This document shows, in pieces, positions 1-7,173 of a DNA stretch of 39,928 nucleotides. Both the position numbers and the translations under genes were made by a program. Numbering within the stretch: position 1 is the stretch's first letter; every line of letters starts with the position of its first letter. The notes below the pieces were generated by a model that had not been told where the DNA came from, did not search any database, and saw nothing but the letters and a program-made list of their open reading frames with translations. The DNA comes from an uncultured Oscillospiraceae bacterium (GTDB lineage Bacteria > Bacillota > Clostridia > Oscillospirales > Oscillospiraceae): assembly GCA_947629245.1 (NCBI GenBank), contig CANRDC010000018.1, positions 1 to 39,928 of the forward strand, read 5' to 3'.

Positions 1-150
1 CGGGCCAGTCTCCTGCGGGCCAGTCTCCTGCGGGCCAGTCTCCTGCGGGCCAGTCTCCTGCGGGCCAGTCTCCTGCGGGCCAGTCTCCTGCGAGTCAGTC
101 TCCTGCGGGCCAGTCTCCTGCGAGTCAGTCTCCTGCGGGTCAGCCTCCTG
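1..150. repeat. 15-bp coding tandem repeat, ten units
   Basis: Ten contiguous 15-bp units run from the window edge. Units 1-6 and unit 8 are identical (CGGGCCAGTCTCCTG on the plus strand). Units 7 and 9 share the variant CGAGTCAGTCTCCTG, and unit 10 differs further. On the minus strand each unit encodes a pentapeptide such as QETGP or QETDS, in frame with the adaptor. Near-perfect DNA identity rather than only protein identity points to recent slippage or unequal recombination. The array may continue left of base 1. Confidence 0.95.
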
Positions 151-1212
151 TGGAGGCGTTTCCGAAGGCTGCGTATCCGTGGGAGCCGTGGTCTCCGCGA
201 TGGGCATGCTGCCATTGTCGGCGGGCGCAGCTGTCGGCTCCGCCGTGGACTCCGTGGTAGGTTCCGTGGTGGGCTCCGCCTCGCCACGCAGGATGCGGCT
301 GATCCGGACCGGAGACAGAAGCCGCCCTACCGCCACGGTCTGGGCCGCGCTTACGGGCTGGGGCTCCGCGCCTTCGGCGGGCGCGTCCGTATCCCCCTCG
401 GCGGGCACGGCGCTCTCAGCGGGCGCTTCGTCCTCCGGGGGCGTTTCGTCCTCCGGGGGCTGGTCATCGCCGTCAGGCTCCTCCGAGGGCTGCGCTTCGC
501 CCTCCGGGGGCTGGTCATCGCCGTCAGGCTCCTCCGAGGGCTGCGCTTCGCCCTCCGGCTCCTCCGTGGGCTCGGGACTGGGCGTAGGCGTGGGCTGGGT
601 CATGACCAGCAGCTCCTCTACCATGGAGTCGTCCAGCATATAGCCGTCGGCCCACAAAAACACATAGGGGTCCTCCGCCGTGCCCTCGCCGCCCTGGAAC
701 CAGGGCACCGTCGTGGGCTCCGGAGGCACGGGCGTGGGCGTGACCGGAGGCTCCGGGATGCCGGGGGTCCCCACCTTGTAGGTCTCGATCTCGGCCAAAG
801 TGTCCTGGGCCTCCTGGAGCTGGAGCTTGAGCTTTTCGATGGCGATCTGCTTGCGGGTCAGCTCCACCTCGTCCAGGGTGGTGTCAAAGGCGAGGATGGG
901 GTCGCCCACCTTCACCTCCTGGCCCTCCTGGACAAAGACCTCTGTGACCGTCTGGGTGGCGCTGATATACACCGGCTGCATCCGGTCCGTCCGGACCGGT
1001 CCGCCGGTCTGGACCATGTCGTACCAGGAATCGCTGGTGCCCAGCTGGTTCACGGGGAACACGTTCACGTCCTTGCCGGAGCGGTGCTGCAGATAGTAGT
1101 ATCCGCCGCCGCCAGCCGCGCCGAACAGCAGCACGCACACCAGCGTGATGGCGACGGCCCGGCGGGCCTTTTTGTTTTTGGGCCTGGGCGCCTTTGGGGT
1201 ATTGTCAGCCAT
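1..1212 (-). CDS. HlyD/MacA-like efflux adaptor with long acidic repeat region (partial, C-terminus off left edge)
   Basis: Membrane-anchored periplasmic-adaptor-type protein of an ABC export system. The start ATG is at 1212 and overlaps the end of the ATPase gene by 8 bases, so the two are translationally coupled. Residues about 19-39 form one membrane anchor. A biotinyl/lipoyl-like half-hairpin follows (EVFVQEGQEVKVGDPILAFD, about residues 84-103), then the first helix of a coiled coil. The second helix does not follow. Instead there is a Pro/Thr linker, a short segment containing GTAEDPYVFLW, and then more than 200 residues of Glu/Pro/Asp/Thr-rich low-complexity sequence. This includes two identical 17-residue units and at least nine QET-type pentapeptides that reach base 1. 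The frame is open to the edge (404 codons). The second lipoyl half and any beta-barrel domain must lie to the left if they exist. The adaptor class is well supported; the cargo is unknown. Confidence 0.8.
   Translation of the reverse strand, partial: MADNTPKAPRPKNKKARRAVAITLVCVLLFGAAGGGGYYYLQHRSGKDVNVFPVNQLGTSDSWYDMVQTGGPVRTDRMQPVYISATQTVTEVFVQEGQEVKVGDPILAFDTTLDEVELTRKQIAIEKLKLQLQEAQDTLAEIETYKVGTPGIPEPPVTPTPVPPEPTTVPWFQGGEGTAEDPYVFLWADGYMLDDSMVEELLVMTQPTPTPSPEPTEEPEGEAQPSEEPDGDDQPPEGEAQPSEEPDGDDQPPEDETPPEDEAPAESAVPAEGDTDAPAEGAEPQPVSAAQTVAVGRLLSPVRISRILRGEAEPTTEPTTESTAEPTAAPADNGSMPIAETTAPTDTQPSETPPQEADPQETDSQETGPQETDSQETGPQETGPQETGPQETGPQETGPQETGP
455..556. repeat. Perfect 51-bp tandem duplication inside the adaptor gene
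   Basis: Bases 455-505 are repeated exactly at 506-556. On the minus strand each copy encodes 17 residues (EGEAQPSEEPDGDDQPP). The duplication is in frame and adds to the acidic, Pro-rich stalk of the adaptor. Zero divergence between copies suggests a recent event. Confidence 0.95.
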
Positions 1213-1897
1213 TGCCGTCGCCTCCTTCCCCTTCCTGCAGCAGCATGCCGTCCAGGATGCGCCGCAGGCGTTTGGCCCGCTGGCCCACCTTCGGCTCGTG
1301 GGTGATGAGCACGATGGTGGCGCCTTTGGCGTTCAGCTCGTCGAAAAGATCCATGACCTGATGGCCGGAGGCGCTGTCCAGCGCGCCGGTGGGCTCGTCG
1401 GCCAGCAGGAGCTTGGGATTGTTGATCATGGCGCGGGCGATAGCCACCCGCTGCTGCTGGCCGCCGGAGAGCTGGTTGGGCATGAAGCCGATCCGCTCGC
1501 CGAGCCCCACCATCTGCAGGGCCTCCTCCGCCCGGCGCAGGCGCTCGCGCTTTTTCACCCCCGCGTACAGCAGCGGCAGGGCCACGTTCTCCCGTGCCGA
1601 CAGCTTGGGCAGCAGATAGAAGCTCTGGAACACGAAGCCCAGCGTGGTGTTGCGCACGTCCGCCAGACGCTTTTCCGACGCCTTGGAGATATCCTCCCCG
1701 TTGAGTCGGTATGTGCCGCTGGTGGGCACGTCAAGGCAGCCGATGAGATTCATCAGCGTGGTCTTGCCGGAGCCGGAGGGCCCCATGATGGCAAGGTAGT
1801 CCCCCTCGTCGATGGTGAGCTCCACGTTTTTCAGGATCTTCACCACTTCCCGGCCCTGGGGATAGTCCTTGCATATGTCGTGCATCTCAAGAAGCAT
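1205..1897 (-). CDS. MacB/LolD-type ABC transporter ATP-binding protein
   Basis: ATPase of an export-type ABC system. It has a Walker A motif (GPSGSGKTT), Q-loop (VFQSFYLL), signature LSGGQQQR, Walker B with [12 protein letters not shown], and an H-loop (LITHEP). The ADEPTGALD form and the overall pattern are typical of the MacB/LolD/FtsE group that pairs with FtsX-fold permeases. I place the start at ATG 1897 (230 residues), because GAGG lies 9 bases before it; a TTG at 1912 is also in frame but has poor ribosome-binding-site spacing. The gene sits between two adaptor genes: it begins just after the stop of the upstream lipoprotein adaptor and overlaps the start of the second adaptor by 8 bases. 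No permease gene is in the window; it is expected further left. Confidence 0.93.
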   Translation of the reverse strand: MLLEMHDICKDYPQGREVVKILKNVELTIDEGDYLAIMGPSGSGKTTLMNLIGCLDVPTSGTYRLNGEDISKASEKRLADVRNTTLGFVFQSFYLLPKLSARENVALPLLYAGVKKRERLRRAEEALQMVGLGERIGFMPNQLSGGQQQRVAIARAMINNPKLLLADEPTGALDSASGHQVMDLFDELNAKGATIVLITHEPKVGQRAKRLRRILDGMLLQEGEGGDGNG

Positions 1898-1908
1898 GGC
1901 GTCGGACC

Positions 1909-3168
1909 TCAAAACTCCGCCGCCACGGCCTCGACGGCCCCGGACTCGGCGGCGCTCTCCTCCGCCGCGGCGGAGGGGTCGAATTTCTCCGTGCTCTGGC
2001 CCTCGGCCAGGTCCTCCTGCGGGAAGGCGATGTAATCGGTCAGCTCCAGGCCCTCCACGATCTCATAGGCGTCGGAGCCCTCGTCGTGTACGCCCAGGGT
2101 CAGGGCCCGCTTTTCCAGCTTGCCGCTGCCGTCGTCCGCCCAGACGTAGGCGCTGCCGTCCTCCTCGTAGGCGATGTAGTAGCCCGGCAGCATGGGCCCG
2201 GCGGGGGCCTCCTCCTCGTCGCCGGTGTCCGGCTCGATGTACACATGCTGGCCCAGCAGCAGCCCCTCGGTGCTCTCCAGCTCTATATAGAAGGGATACT
2301 GGTTGGCGGTGGTCATCTCGCTGTCGCCGGAGGAGTTGGAAATGACGTAGCCGTTGTTGTCGTTGTCGTTTTTCACCGGGTTTTCCCAGTCGATCATGGA
2401 CAGCGTGCCCGTCCAGGTCTTGGTCCCGTCCACCCGAGAGCGGATGGTCATGGGCATGCCCTCCATGAGAGCGCCCGCGTTCATCTCGTTGATGTTGCCC
2501 TGGATGCGCATGCTGGTCACGTCCGTGACGGTGATGAAGTCCACGCCGGTGCTGGAATCGTCGGAGCCGGGGTCATAGTAGTCGTAATCGGAGGAGCCGT
2601 TCTCATTGATGGTCATGACCCGTCCGGCGATGGGAGACACGACCTCCGCGTTCTCCAGAGACGCCTCCATGGAGGCGATCTTTCGGTCGTTGACGGAGGA
2701 GTTGTATTCCGCCTCCCGGATGTCCGCCTTGCGGGAGTCTATCTGCAGGGTATAGCTGAGCTTGTCGGCCTCCTTGGCCTTGTCCCGCTCCGCGGTCAGC
2801 TCTTCGATCTCCAGATTGGCGGCGTCGATGGTGTTGGCGTAGTTCTCCCTGTCCAGATACAGCATCTCCAGATCCAGCTGCATCTTCTCGCTGTCGTAGC
2901 AGAACAGGGGATCTCCGGCCTTGACCATGTCCCCTTCCTCGACGTATGTTTCCAGAACGGACTTGTTGGAATCCCGCTTCACGTCGGCGGTCTCGCCGGA
3001 GACCACCATGCCCGCGTACCAGTCCGCCAGGCCCAGGCTGCCGCCGCCCACGATCGTGGACACGGCCTCCACCGTGACGGGCGCGCCGCCGGACGTACTT
3101 TCAGAACAGCCGCTCATAAGGCCCAGGAACAGCGCTCCCGCCAGAGCGGCCGAGATGGTTTTTTTCAT
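1909..3168 (-). CDS. MacA/HlyD-family adaptor lipoprotein
   Basis: First gene of the export operon (419 residues). The N-terminus MKKTISAALAGALFLGLMSGC is a lipoprotein signal with lipobox LMSGC (Cys21). A biotinyl/lipoyl first half follows (about residues 60-80, VLETYVEEGDMVKAGDPLF), then an alpha-hairpin coiled coil (about 85-155). The second lipoyl half comes next (VVSPIAGRVMTI), then a beta-barrel-like region and a C-terminal membrane-proximal domain. The tail is rich in Ala and Glu. This is the standard MacA-like order. The start ATG 3168 is preceded by GAGGAGGATG. A good promoter lies at 3244-3272, with a direct repeat just upstream of it, so the operon is probably activator-controlled. 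Having two adaptors for one ATPase is unusual. Confidence 0.88.
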   Translation of the reverse strand: MKKTISAALAGALFLGLMSGCSESTSGGAPVTVEAVSTIVGGGSLGLADWYAGMVVSGETADVKRDSNKSVLETYVEEGDMVKAGDPLFCYDSEKMQLDLEMLYLDRENYANTIDAANLEIEELTAERDKAKEADKLSYTLQIDSRKADIREAEYNSSVNDRKIASMEASLENAEVVSPIAGRVMTINENGSSDYDYYDPGSDDSSTGVDFITVTDVTSMRIQGNINEMNAGALMEGMPMTIRSRVDGTKTWTGTLSMIDWENPVKNDNDNNGYVISNSSGDSEMTTANQYPFYIELESTEGLLLGQHVYIEPDTGDEEEAPAGPMLPGYYIAYEEDGSAYVWADDGSGKLEKRALTLGVHDEGSDAYEIVEGLELTDYIAFPQEDLAEGQSTEKFDPSAAAEESAAESGAVEAVAAEF

Positions 3169-3243
3169 GTCATCCTCCTCGTTTCTCCACTGTCCGCGCC
3201 GTCCGCACAAGGGCGCGCGCGGCCTTGCGTAAAAAGCATCCTT

Positions 3244-3272
3244 ATCATAATCCTTTTTATGTGGAAAGGCAA
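3244..3272 (-). promoter_or_regulatory. Sigma-A-type promoter of the export operon
   Basis: Read on the minus strand: -35 TTGCCT (3272-3267), 17-bp spacer, -10 TATGAT (3249-3244). It lies 75 bp upstream of the lipoprotein adaptor start. The direct repeat at 3280-3300 ends about 8 bp upstream of the -35 box. Confidence 0.65.
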
Positions 3273-3279
3273 CAGCGGG

Positions 3280-3300
3280 ATTATTAAGAATTCATTAAAT
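3280..3300 (-). promoter_or_regulatory. Candidate OmpR-family operator (TTAAT direct repeat)
   Basis: On the minus strand the sequence is TTTAATGAATTCTTAATAAT, with TTAAT twice at an 11-bp period. It is placed about one helical turn upstream of the -35 box of the export operon promoter. Direct repeats at this period and position are typical of OmpR-family response regulator sites. The regulator is not known; the OmpR-type gene at 24721-25407 is one candidate. Confidence 0.45.
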
Positions 3301-3328
3301 CTGCCTAACTGTCCGGCCGGGCCGCGGC

Positions 3329-3357
3329 TTGACAAGGGCGGTCCCGTGGGCTATACT
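3329..3357 (+). promoter_or_regulatory. Strong sigma-A-type promoter of the DMT permease gene
   Basis: -35 TTGACA (3329-3334), 17-bp spacer, -10 TATACT (3352-3357). Transcription would begin near 3364, giving a leader of about 37 nt before the GTG start at 3401. Confidence 0.8.
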
Positions 3358-3400
3358 GACTTCTAACTTTTGAACGCTTCGTCGAAAAGAGGTCTGCCCC

Positions 3401-4339
3401 GTGAATGTCCGTTCCCTGAAAAACCCCGCGCTTTTGCTGTTGGCCGCCTTCATCTGGGGCGTGGCGTTCGTGGCCCAGAAGCAGGGGATGGACCATGTGG
3501 GCCCCTTCACCTTCAACTGCGTCCGCTTTTTCATAGGCGGGGCGTGTCTGGCGGTGATGCTGCCTCTGCTGGACCGGGTCCGGGGCAGGAACGGGACCTT
3601 TCAAAAGGGCAGCCGCCGGGATATCCTGCTGGGCGGCGCGGCCTGCGGGCTGGCGCTGTTCGTGGCGGCCAACCTCCAGCAGGTGGCCATCGCCATGCAG
3701 AGCGCGGACACCAACGTGGGCAAGGCGGGCTTCATCACCGCCTGCTATGTGGTGCTGGTGCCGGTGCTGGGGCTGTTTCTGGGAAAGAAGTCCCCGGCGC
3801 TGGTGTGGCTGGGAGCGGGAGTGGCCCTGGCGGGGTTCTTCTTCCTGAGCCTGATGGACGGCCTGGCCGCAGGCGAGGGCCTGACATTGGAGCGCAGCGA
3901 CCTGCTGCTTTTGATATGCGCGGCGGTGTTTTCCGTCCACATCCTGGTCATAGACCATTTCTCCCCCAGGGTGGACGGGGTGCGGCTGAGCTGCGTGCAG
4001 TTTTTCGTGTGCGGCCTGCTGGGCCTGCCCTGCATGTTCCTGCTGGAGGACCCGACATGGGAGGGCCTGGCGGCCTGCGCCGTGCCCATCCTGTATACGG
4101 GCGTGCTGAGCAGCGGCGTGGCCTATACCTTGCAGATCGTGGGCCAGAACGGGGTGCATCCGGCGGTGGCGTCGCTGATATTGAGTCTGGAGAGCGTGTT
4201 TTCCGCCCTGGCGGGCTATGCGCTCATGCCGGAGACCGGTCTCACCGGCTGGGAGATATTCGGCTGCGCGCTGGTGTTCGCCGCCGTGGCCATGGTCCAG
4301 CTGGCGCCACGGGAGAGGACCTCCGCGCCGGAGCGGTGA
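3401..4339 (+). CDS. DMT-superfamily (EamA) permease
   Basis: Integral membrane transporter of 312 residues with about ten hydrophobic helices arranged as two EamA repeats, the usual drug/metabolite transporter size. The N-terminal helix LLLLAAFIWGVAFVAQKQG is the characteristic EamA opening. The second repeat begins near LLLLICAAVFSVHILVIDHF. The last helices contain ILSLESVFSALAGYALMPE, a typical second-repeat motif (LxPVxAxLxG-like). The start is GTG at 3401, preceded by AAAAGAGGT. The gene stands alone with its own strong promoter and ends in a perfect hairpin. The substrate cannot be told from sequence; the family exports amino acids, metabolites or drugs. Confidence 0.9.
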   Translation: MNVRSLKNPALLLLAAFIWGVAFVAQKQGMDHVGPFTFNCVRFFIGGACLAVMLPLLDRVRGRNGTFQKGSRRDILLGGAACGLALFVAANLQQVAIAMQSADTNVGKAGFITACYVVLVPVLGLFLGKKSPALVWLGAGVALAGFFFLSLMDGLAAGEGLTLERSDLLLLICAAVFSVHILVIDHFSPRVDGVRLSCVQFFVCGLLGLPCMFLLEDPTWEGLAACAVPILYTGVLSSGVAYTLQIVGQNGVHPAVASLILSLESVFSALAGYALMPETGLTGWEIFGCALVFAAVAMVQLAPRERTSAPER

Positions 4340-4357
4340 CGGGGAAAATGAAATAAC

Positions 4358-4389
4358 AAAATGTCTGCCGCGGCCGCGGCAGACATTTT
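4358..4389. terminator. Perfect bidirectional terminator hairpin
   Basis: A 32-bp perfect palindrome with 16-bp arms and no loop bases (left arm starts AAAATGTCTGCC, right arm ends with TTTT), GC-rich at its centre. It carries T tracts on both strands and lies between two convergent genes, so it can stop transcription from either side. Confidence 0.85.
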
Positions 4390-4408
4390 TCTGTTTGTGA
4401 CGCCGGTA

Positions 4409-5143
4409 TCAGGTATACACGTACCCGCTGGCGGTGATCTCGGGCAGGGATACGTCGCTGTAGCTGCCGTTGTACTTCCAGGTGACGGTCATGGTGTCCG
4501 CGGAGTCGACGGGCACGTCGATGGTGGTCGAGAACAGGGTGTTGCTGCTCAGGCCGCCGCCGGAGACCTTGATGCTGTTGCCGGTCACGGAGGCCGAGTG
4601 GCTGCCGAAGCTGATGGAGACGGGCAGGGCCGAGACGTTGAGCTCGTAGGAGTTGACGGTGCCGGTGATGGCGATCCGGGCCATGCCGCCGCCCAGGTCC
4701 GTGGCCTTCCAGCTCACGCTCAGGTTGAGGCTGGTGCCGGTATTGGAGGAAAAGTTATCGCTGGAGATGGTGCTTCCGACAGAACCGGCGGGCGGCTCGG
4801 TGGGCGCCTGCGTGGGAGCGGGCGGCTCGGTAGGCGCCGGGGTAGCGGCGGGCGGGTCGGTGGCGGGCTGCGCGGCGGCGGGCGGCTCGGTAGCTGGCGG
4901 CTGGGTGGGGACCCCGCCGACGCCGCCGGGAAGACTGGGATATCCCGGTGCGGTGGGCTGCGCGGTGGCCGCAGCCGGAAGCTCCGGCGAGGACTGGCTC
5001 TGGCCCGGTACGTCGGACGGCTCCGCCGCAGCGACAGGCCGGGTCGCGGAGTCCTCCCTGGTACAGCGGTTCATCATCACGACTTCCAGCGCGACGATGA
5101 GCGCCAGGATCACCAGAAGGACGGCGATCTTCTGTATTTTCAT
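4409..5143 (-). CDS. Membrane-anchored hypothetical protein with Pro/Thr-rich stalk
   Basis: I do not recognise the family. The 244-residue protein has one N-terminal helix (about residues 5-25, IAVLLVILALIVALEVVMM) that is either a signal anchor or an uncleaved signal. A stalk of about 90 residues follows, rich in Pro, Ala and Thr with repeated PTEPPA-type units. The C-terminal domain (about 125-244) is rich in Ser, Thr, Gly and alternating hydrophobics, which suggests a beta-sandwich exposed outside the cell. The start ATG 5143 is preceded by an AAGGGGG site. The gene has its own promoter at 5195-5223. It lies 87 bp after the LtaS-like gene on the same strand, and both products are predicted to be anchored outside the membrane. 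Confidence 0.7.
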   Translation of the reverse strand: MKIQKIAVLLVILALIVALEVVMMNRCTREDSATRPVAAAEPSDVPGQSQSSPELPAAATAQPTAPGYPSLPGGVGGVPTQPPATEPPAAAQPATDPPAATPAPTEPPAPTQAPTEPPAGSVGSTISSDNFSSNTGTSLNLSVSWKATDLGGGMARIAITGTVNSYELNVSALPVSISFGSHSASVTGNSIKVSGGGLSSNTLFSTTIDVPVDSADTMTVTWKYNGSYSDVSLPEITASGYVYT

Positions 5144-5194
5144 GGATGATTCCCCCTTCCGAACTCCCCTGAGGGAGGCTTTGTATCCAATAGC

Positions 5195-5223
5195 ATTATA
5201 CGACGTTTTTGCCGTGAACGCAA
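5195..5223 (-). promoter_or_regulatory. Sigma-A-type promoter of the Pro-rich surface protein
   Basis: Minus strand: -35 TTGCGT (5223-5218), 17-bp spacer, -10 TATAAT (5200-5195). It starts only 8 bp after the stop codon of the upstream gene, so the downstream gene can be transcribed independently. Confidence 0.7.
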
Positions 5224-5230
5224 CCCGGAT

Positions 5231-6403
5231 TTAAGGCCCCATGGTCAGGCGGAAGTAATCCCGCTCCAGGATCCGGCGGGAGAAAACGTAGTGGTCGTAG
5301 ACCTGCTGCCGGGCCTGCAGGACGTAGCGCCGGTCGGTCTGGGCGCCGCCGGACCGGTCCGCCGACGGGAAGAAGGCGTCCTCCGCCCCGACATAGCTGC
5401 CCGCGTCCGACACCCAGTCGGAATAGGCGCTGCCGGACAGACACACCGGCGGCGTCGGTCCGGCCTCCGTCCCGTCCGCCAGCACGTCCCGCCCGGCCAG
5501 GAACCGGGCGTCGTAGCCCGCGCCGAACAGGTCCAGCAGCGTGGGCGTCACGTCCAGCTCCGAGCAGGGGGCCGGGACGGAGAGCCCCGCCAGGTCCCGC
5601 GCCCATAAATACAGGCCGCCCCGCAGGTCCTCTGTGCCGCCGGTGACGAGGCACACCGCCGTCGTATCCGCCAGGCCCCCGTCCTCCAGCGCCGCGAAAA
5701 GACGCTCCAGCGCCGCCTCGCCGTCCGTCTCCGGCAGGTCGGCGTAGAGGAAGAACGGCCCGTCCCCGGCCAGCTCCGCCGCCAGCTCCTCCGGGGAAGC
5801 GCCCGCCGTGACGGAGGAAAAGCCCAGGGCGGCGTAGGCCGCCTCCTGTCCGGTCCCGGCGGGACAGGCCCGGCAGTCGTACCCGGCCCGGCCCAGCGAG
5901 CAGGCCAGGGAAAAGGGGAGGTAAATATCCTTCTCCGCCAGCAGGGACATGGACGCAAGGTCCTGCACGTTGGTGGGCACCAGGCCCGTGAGCAGGGCAA
6001 ATTCCCGGCCCTCCCGCCCCTGATACCAGTCCGGGGCGTAGACCTGCTCGAACCGCACCCCTTCCTGCCAGAGCCTGTACAGCGCCGGTGTGCGCGCGCC
6101 GCTCGGTTCTCCGGGCCGCCAGTTCTCCGCCAGCAGGACGATCAGATCCCGCCCCGCCAGTCGGCCTGTGTATTCATGCTTTGCCGTGGGCCGACAGGCG
6201 AGGAAGTGACTGCTCATCTCCGCGATCAGGGCGCTGCCCGCCGTCTCATCGGGCGGGTCCAGCTCCATCTCCAGCACGTTGTAGGAAGCCGGGTCCCATA
6301 CCGGGTCCGCCATGGCCTCCGCCGTCGGCTCCGGAAGCCTGCCGCGGGCAAACACCAGCGCCGCCAGGATCGCCGTCAGCAGCAAAAGGACCGTCCGGCG
6401 CAT
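5231..6403 (-). CDS. LTA-synthase/sulfatase-fold protein, apparently catalytically degenerate
   Basis: The 390-residue product has one N-terminal hydrophobic anchor followed by an extracytoplasmic domain with the layout of LtaS-type phosphoglycerol transferases. Recognisable landmarks are DLIVLLAENW (the NVIxIxLESF strand with its metal-ligand Glu), GREGREFALLTGLVPT (matching GKTSDAEFxxLNSLYP) and SELDVTPTLLDLFG (matching DIxPTLLxLLG). The family's nucleophilic Thr, the SGDHG Asp-His pair and the HxPF His are not seen at their places; GREGREF, CLVTGGTED and DGPFF stand there instead. The four other LtaS membrane helices are absent. Family assignment is by motif order and is inference; if right, the protein is likely a non-enzymatic relative. 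The start ATG 6403 follows AAAGGGGG. Confidence 0.55.
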   Translation of the reverse strand: MRRTVLLLLTAILAALVFARGRLPEPTAEAMADPVWDPASYNVLEMELDPPDETAGSALIAEMSSHFLACRPTAKHEYTGRLAGRDLIVLLAENWRPGEPSGARTPALYRLWQEGVRFEQVYAPDWYQGREGREFALLTGLVPTNVQDLASMSLLAEKDIYLPFSLACSLGRAGYDCRACPAGTGQEAAYAALGFSSVTAGASPEELAAELAGDGPFFLYADLPETDGEAALERLFAALEDGGLADTTAVCLVTGGTEDLRGGLYLWARDLAGLSVPAPCSELDVTPTLLDLFGAGYDARFLAGRDVLADGTEAGPTPPVCLSGSAYSDWVSDAGSYVGAEDAFFPSADRSGGAQTDRRYVLQARQQVYDHYVFSRRILERDYFRLTMGP

Positions 6404-6525
6404 CCGCTCGCCCCCTTTCTTCCGTACTGCCTATAGAATGACGCAGTTCCGGGGCGAAAGCGGTCGAAGGCCGTCGCCGGACGCAAAAAAATCGGTAAAT
6501 ACCGGAAACAAAGGTCGTCAGGCGC

Positions 6526-6554
6526 TTGCAAGAGAAGACGGAACATGGTATCAT
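6526..6554 (+). promoter_or_regulatory. Promoter of mscL
   Basis: -35 TTGCAA (6526-6531), 17-bp spacer, -10 TATCAT (6549-6554), about 60 bp before the mscL start. This is a moderate match to the sigma-A consensus. Confidence 0.55.
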
Positions 6555-6615
6555 ATTCCCAGTATAAAATTTGACCGCGCCACAGGCGCGGGACTTACAG
6601 AAAGGTGCGGTACAT

Positions 6616-7113
6616 ATGAAGAAATTTTTCCAGGAATTCAAGGAATTTGCAACCCGTGGCAACGTGATCGACCTGGCCGTCGGCGTCATCATCGGCGCCG
6701 CGTTCCAGAAGATCGTCACCTCCGCCGTCAACGACCTGGTGATGCCCCTGGTGGGCCTCATCACCGGCAACTCCAACTTCAACGACGCCTTCGTCATCCT
6801 CCGGCTGCCGGAGGGCGTGGACGCCGCCCAGGTCACCAGTCTCGCCACCGCCACGGAGCTGGGCGTGACCACCTTCAATTACGGCGCGTTCATCTCCGCG
6901 GTCATCGACTTCCTCATCATGGCCCTGGTGATCTTCCTGATGATCAAGGCCCTGAACAAGGCCAGCTCCCTGCGCAAGCACAAGGAGGAAGAGGCCCCCG
7001 CCGAGCCGGAGACCAAGACCTGCCCCTACTGCCTGTCGGAGATCCCCTACGGCGCGAAGAAGTGCGCCCACTGCGCCTCCGACCTGACCGCCGCCGTGGA
7101 CGGCGAAGCCTGA
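6616..7113 (+). CDS. mscL: Large-conductance mechanosensitive channel with C-terminal zinc ribbon
   Basis: Osmotic safety valve in the cytoplasmic membrane that opens under membrane tension. The N-terminal part (MKKFFQEFKEFATRGNVIDLAVGVIIGAAF, TM1 pore helix) and the TM2 region (FLIMALVIFLMIKALNK) are diagnostic. The product has 165 residues against about 136 for Escherichia coli MscL. The extra part is a C-terminal four-Cys module, CPYCLSEIPYGAKKCAHC, with C-x2-C-x10-C-x2-C spacing, placed after the acidic cytoplasmic helix, so it lies inside the cell. This zinc-ribbon tail occurs in other Gram-positive MscL proteins as far as I recall. The start ATG 6616 is preceded by AAAGGTG. The gene is monocistronic, with its own promoter and a terminator shared with proC. 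Confidence 0.95.
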   Translation: MKKFFQEFKEFATRGNVIDLAVGVIIGAAFQKIVTSAVNDLVMPLVGLITGNSNFNDAFVILRLPEGVDAAQVTSLATATELGVTTFNYGAFISAVIDFLIMALVIFLMIKALNKASSLRKHKEEEAPAEPETKTCPYCLSEIPYGAKKCAHCASDLTAAVDGEA

Positions 7114-7130
7114 GAAAAACCCGCAAAGAG

Positions 7131-7162
7131 AAAGCCCTCCGGCACATAGCCGGAGGGCCTTT
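7131..7162. terminator. Terminator hairpin between convergent mscL and proC
   Basis: The 10-bp stem GCCCTCCGGC/GCCGGAGGGC has a 5-nt loop, is preceded by AAA and followed by CTTT. T tracts on both sides are short, but the position between convergent genes supports a bidirectional terminator. Confidence 0.65.
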
Positions 7163-7173
7163 GCTGTCAGCCT

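Noticed and set aside
1-150. Short regular repeats as a possible CRISPR array
   Set aside because: Units are 15 bp and contiguous without spacers, and they keep a coding frame. This is a protein-coding tandem repeat.
2086-3366. A plus-strand frame of 426 codons
   Set aside because: It is antisense to the MacA-like lipoprotein gene and crosses its promoter; no recognisable domain.
6616-7113. Zinc-ribbon tail of MscL as a gene fusion or frameshift artefact
   Set aside because: The frame is continuous, a terminator follows directly, and similar tails are known in Gram-positive MscL proteins, so it is a genuine part of the gene.
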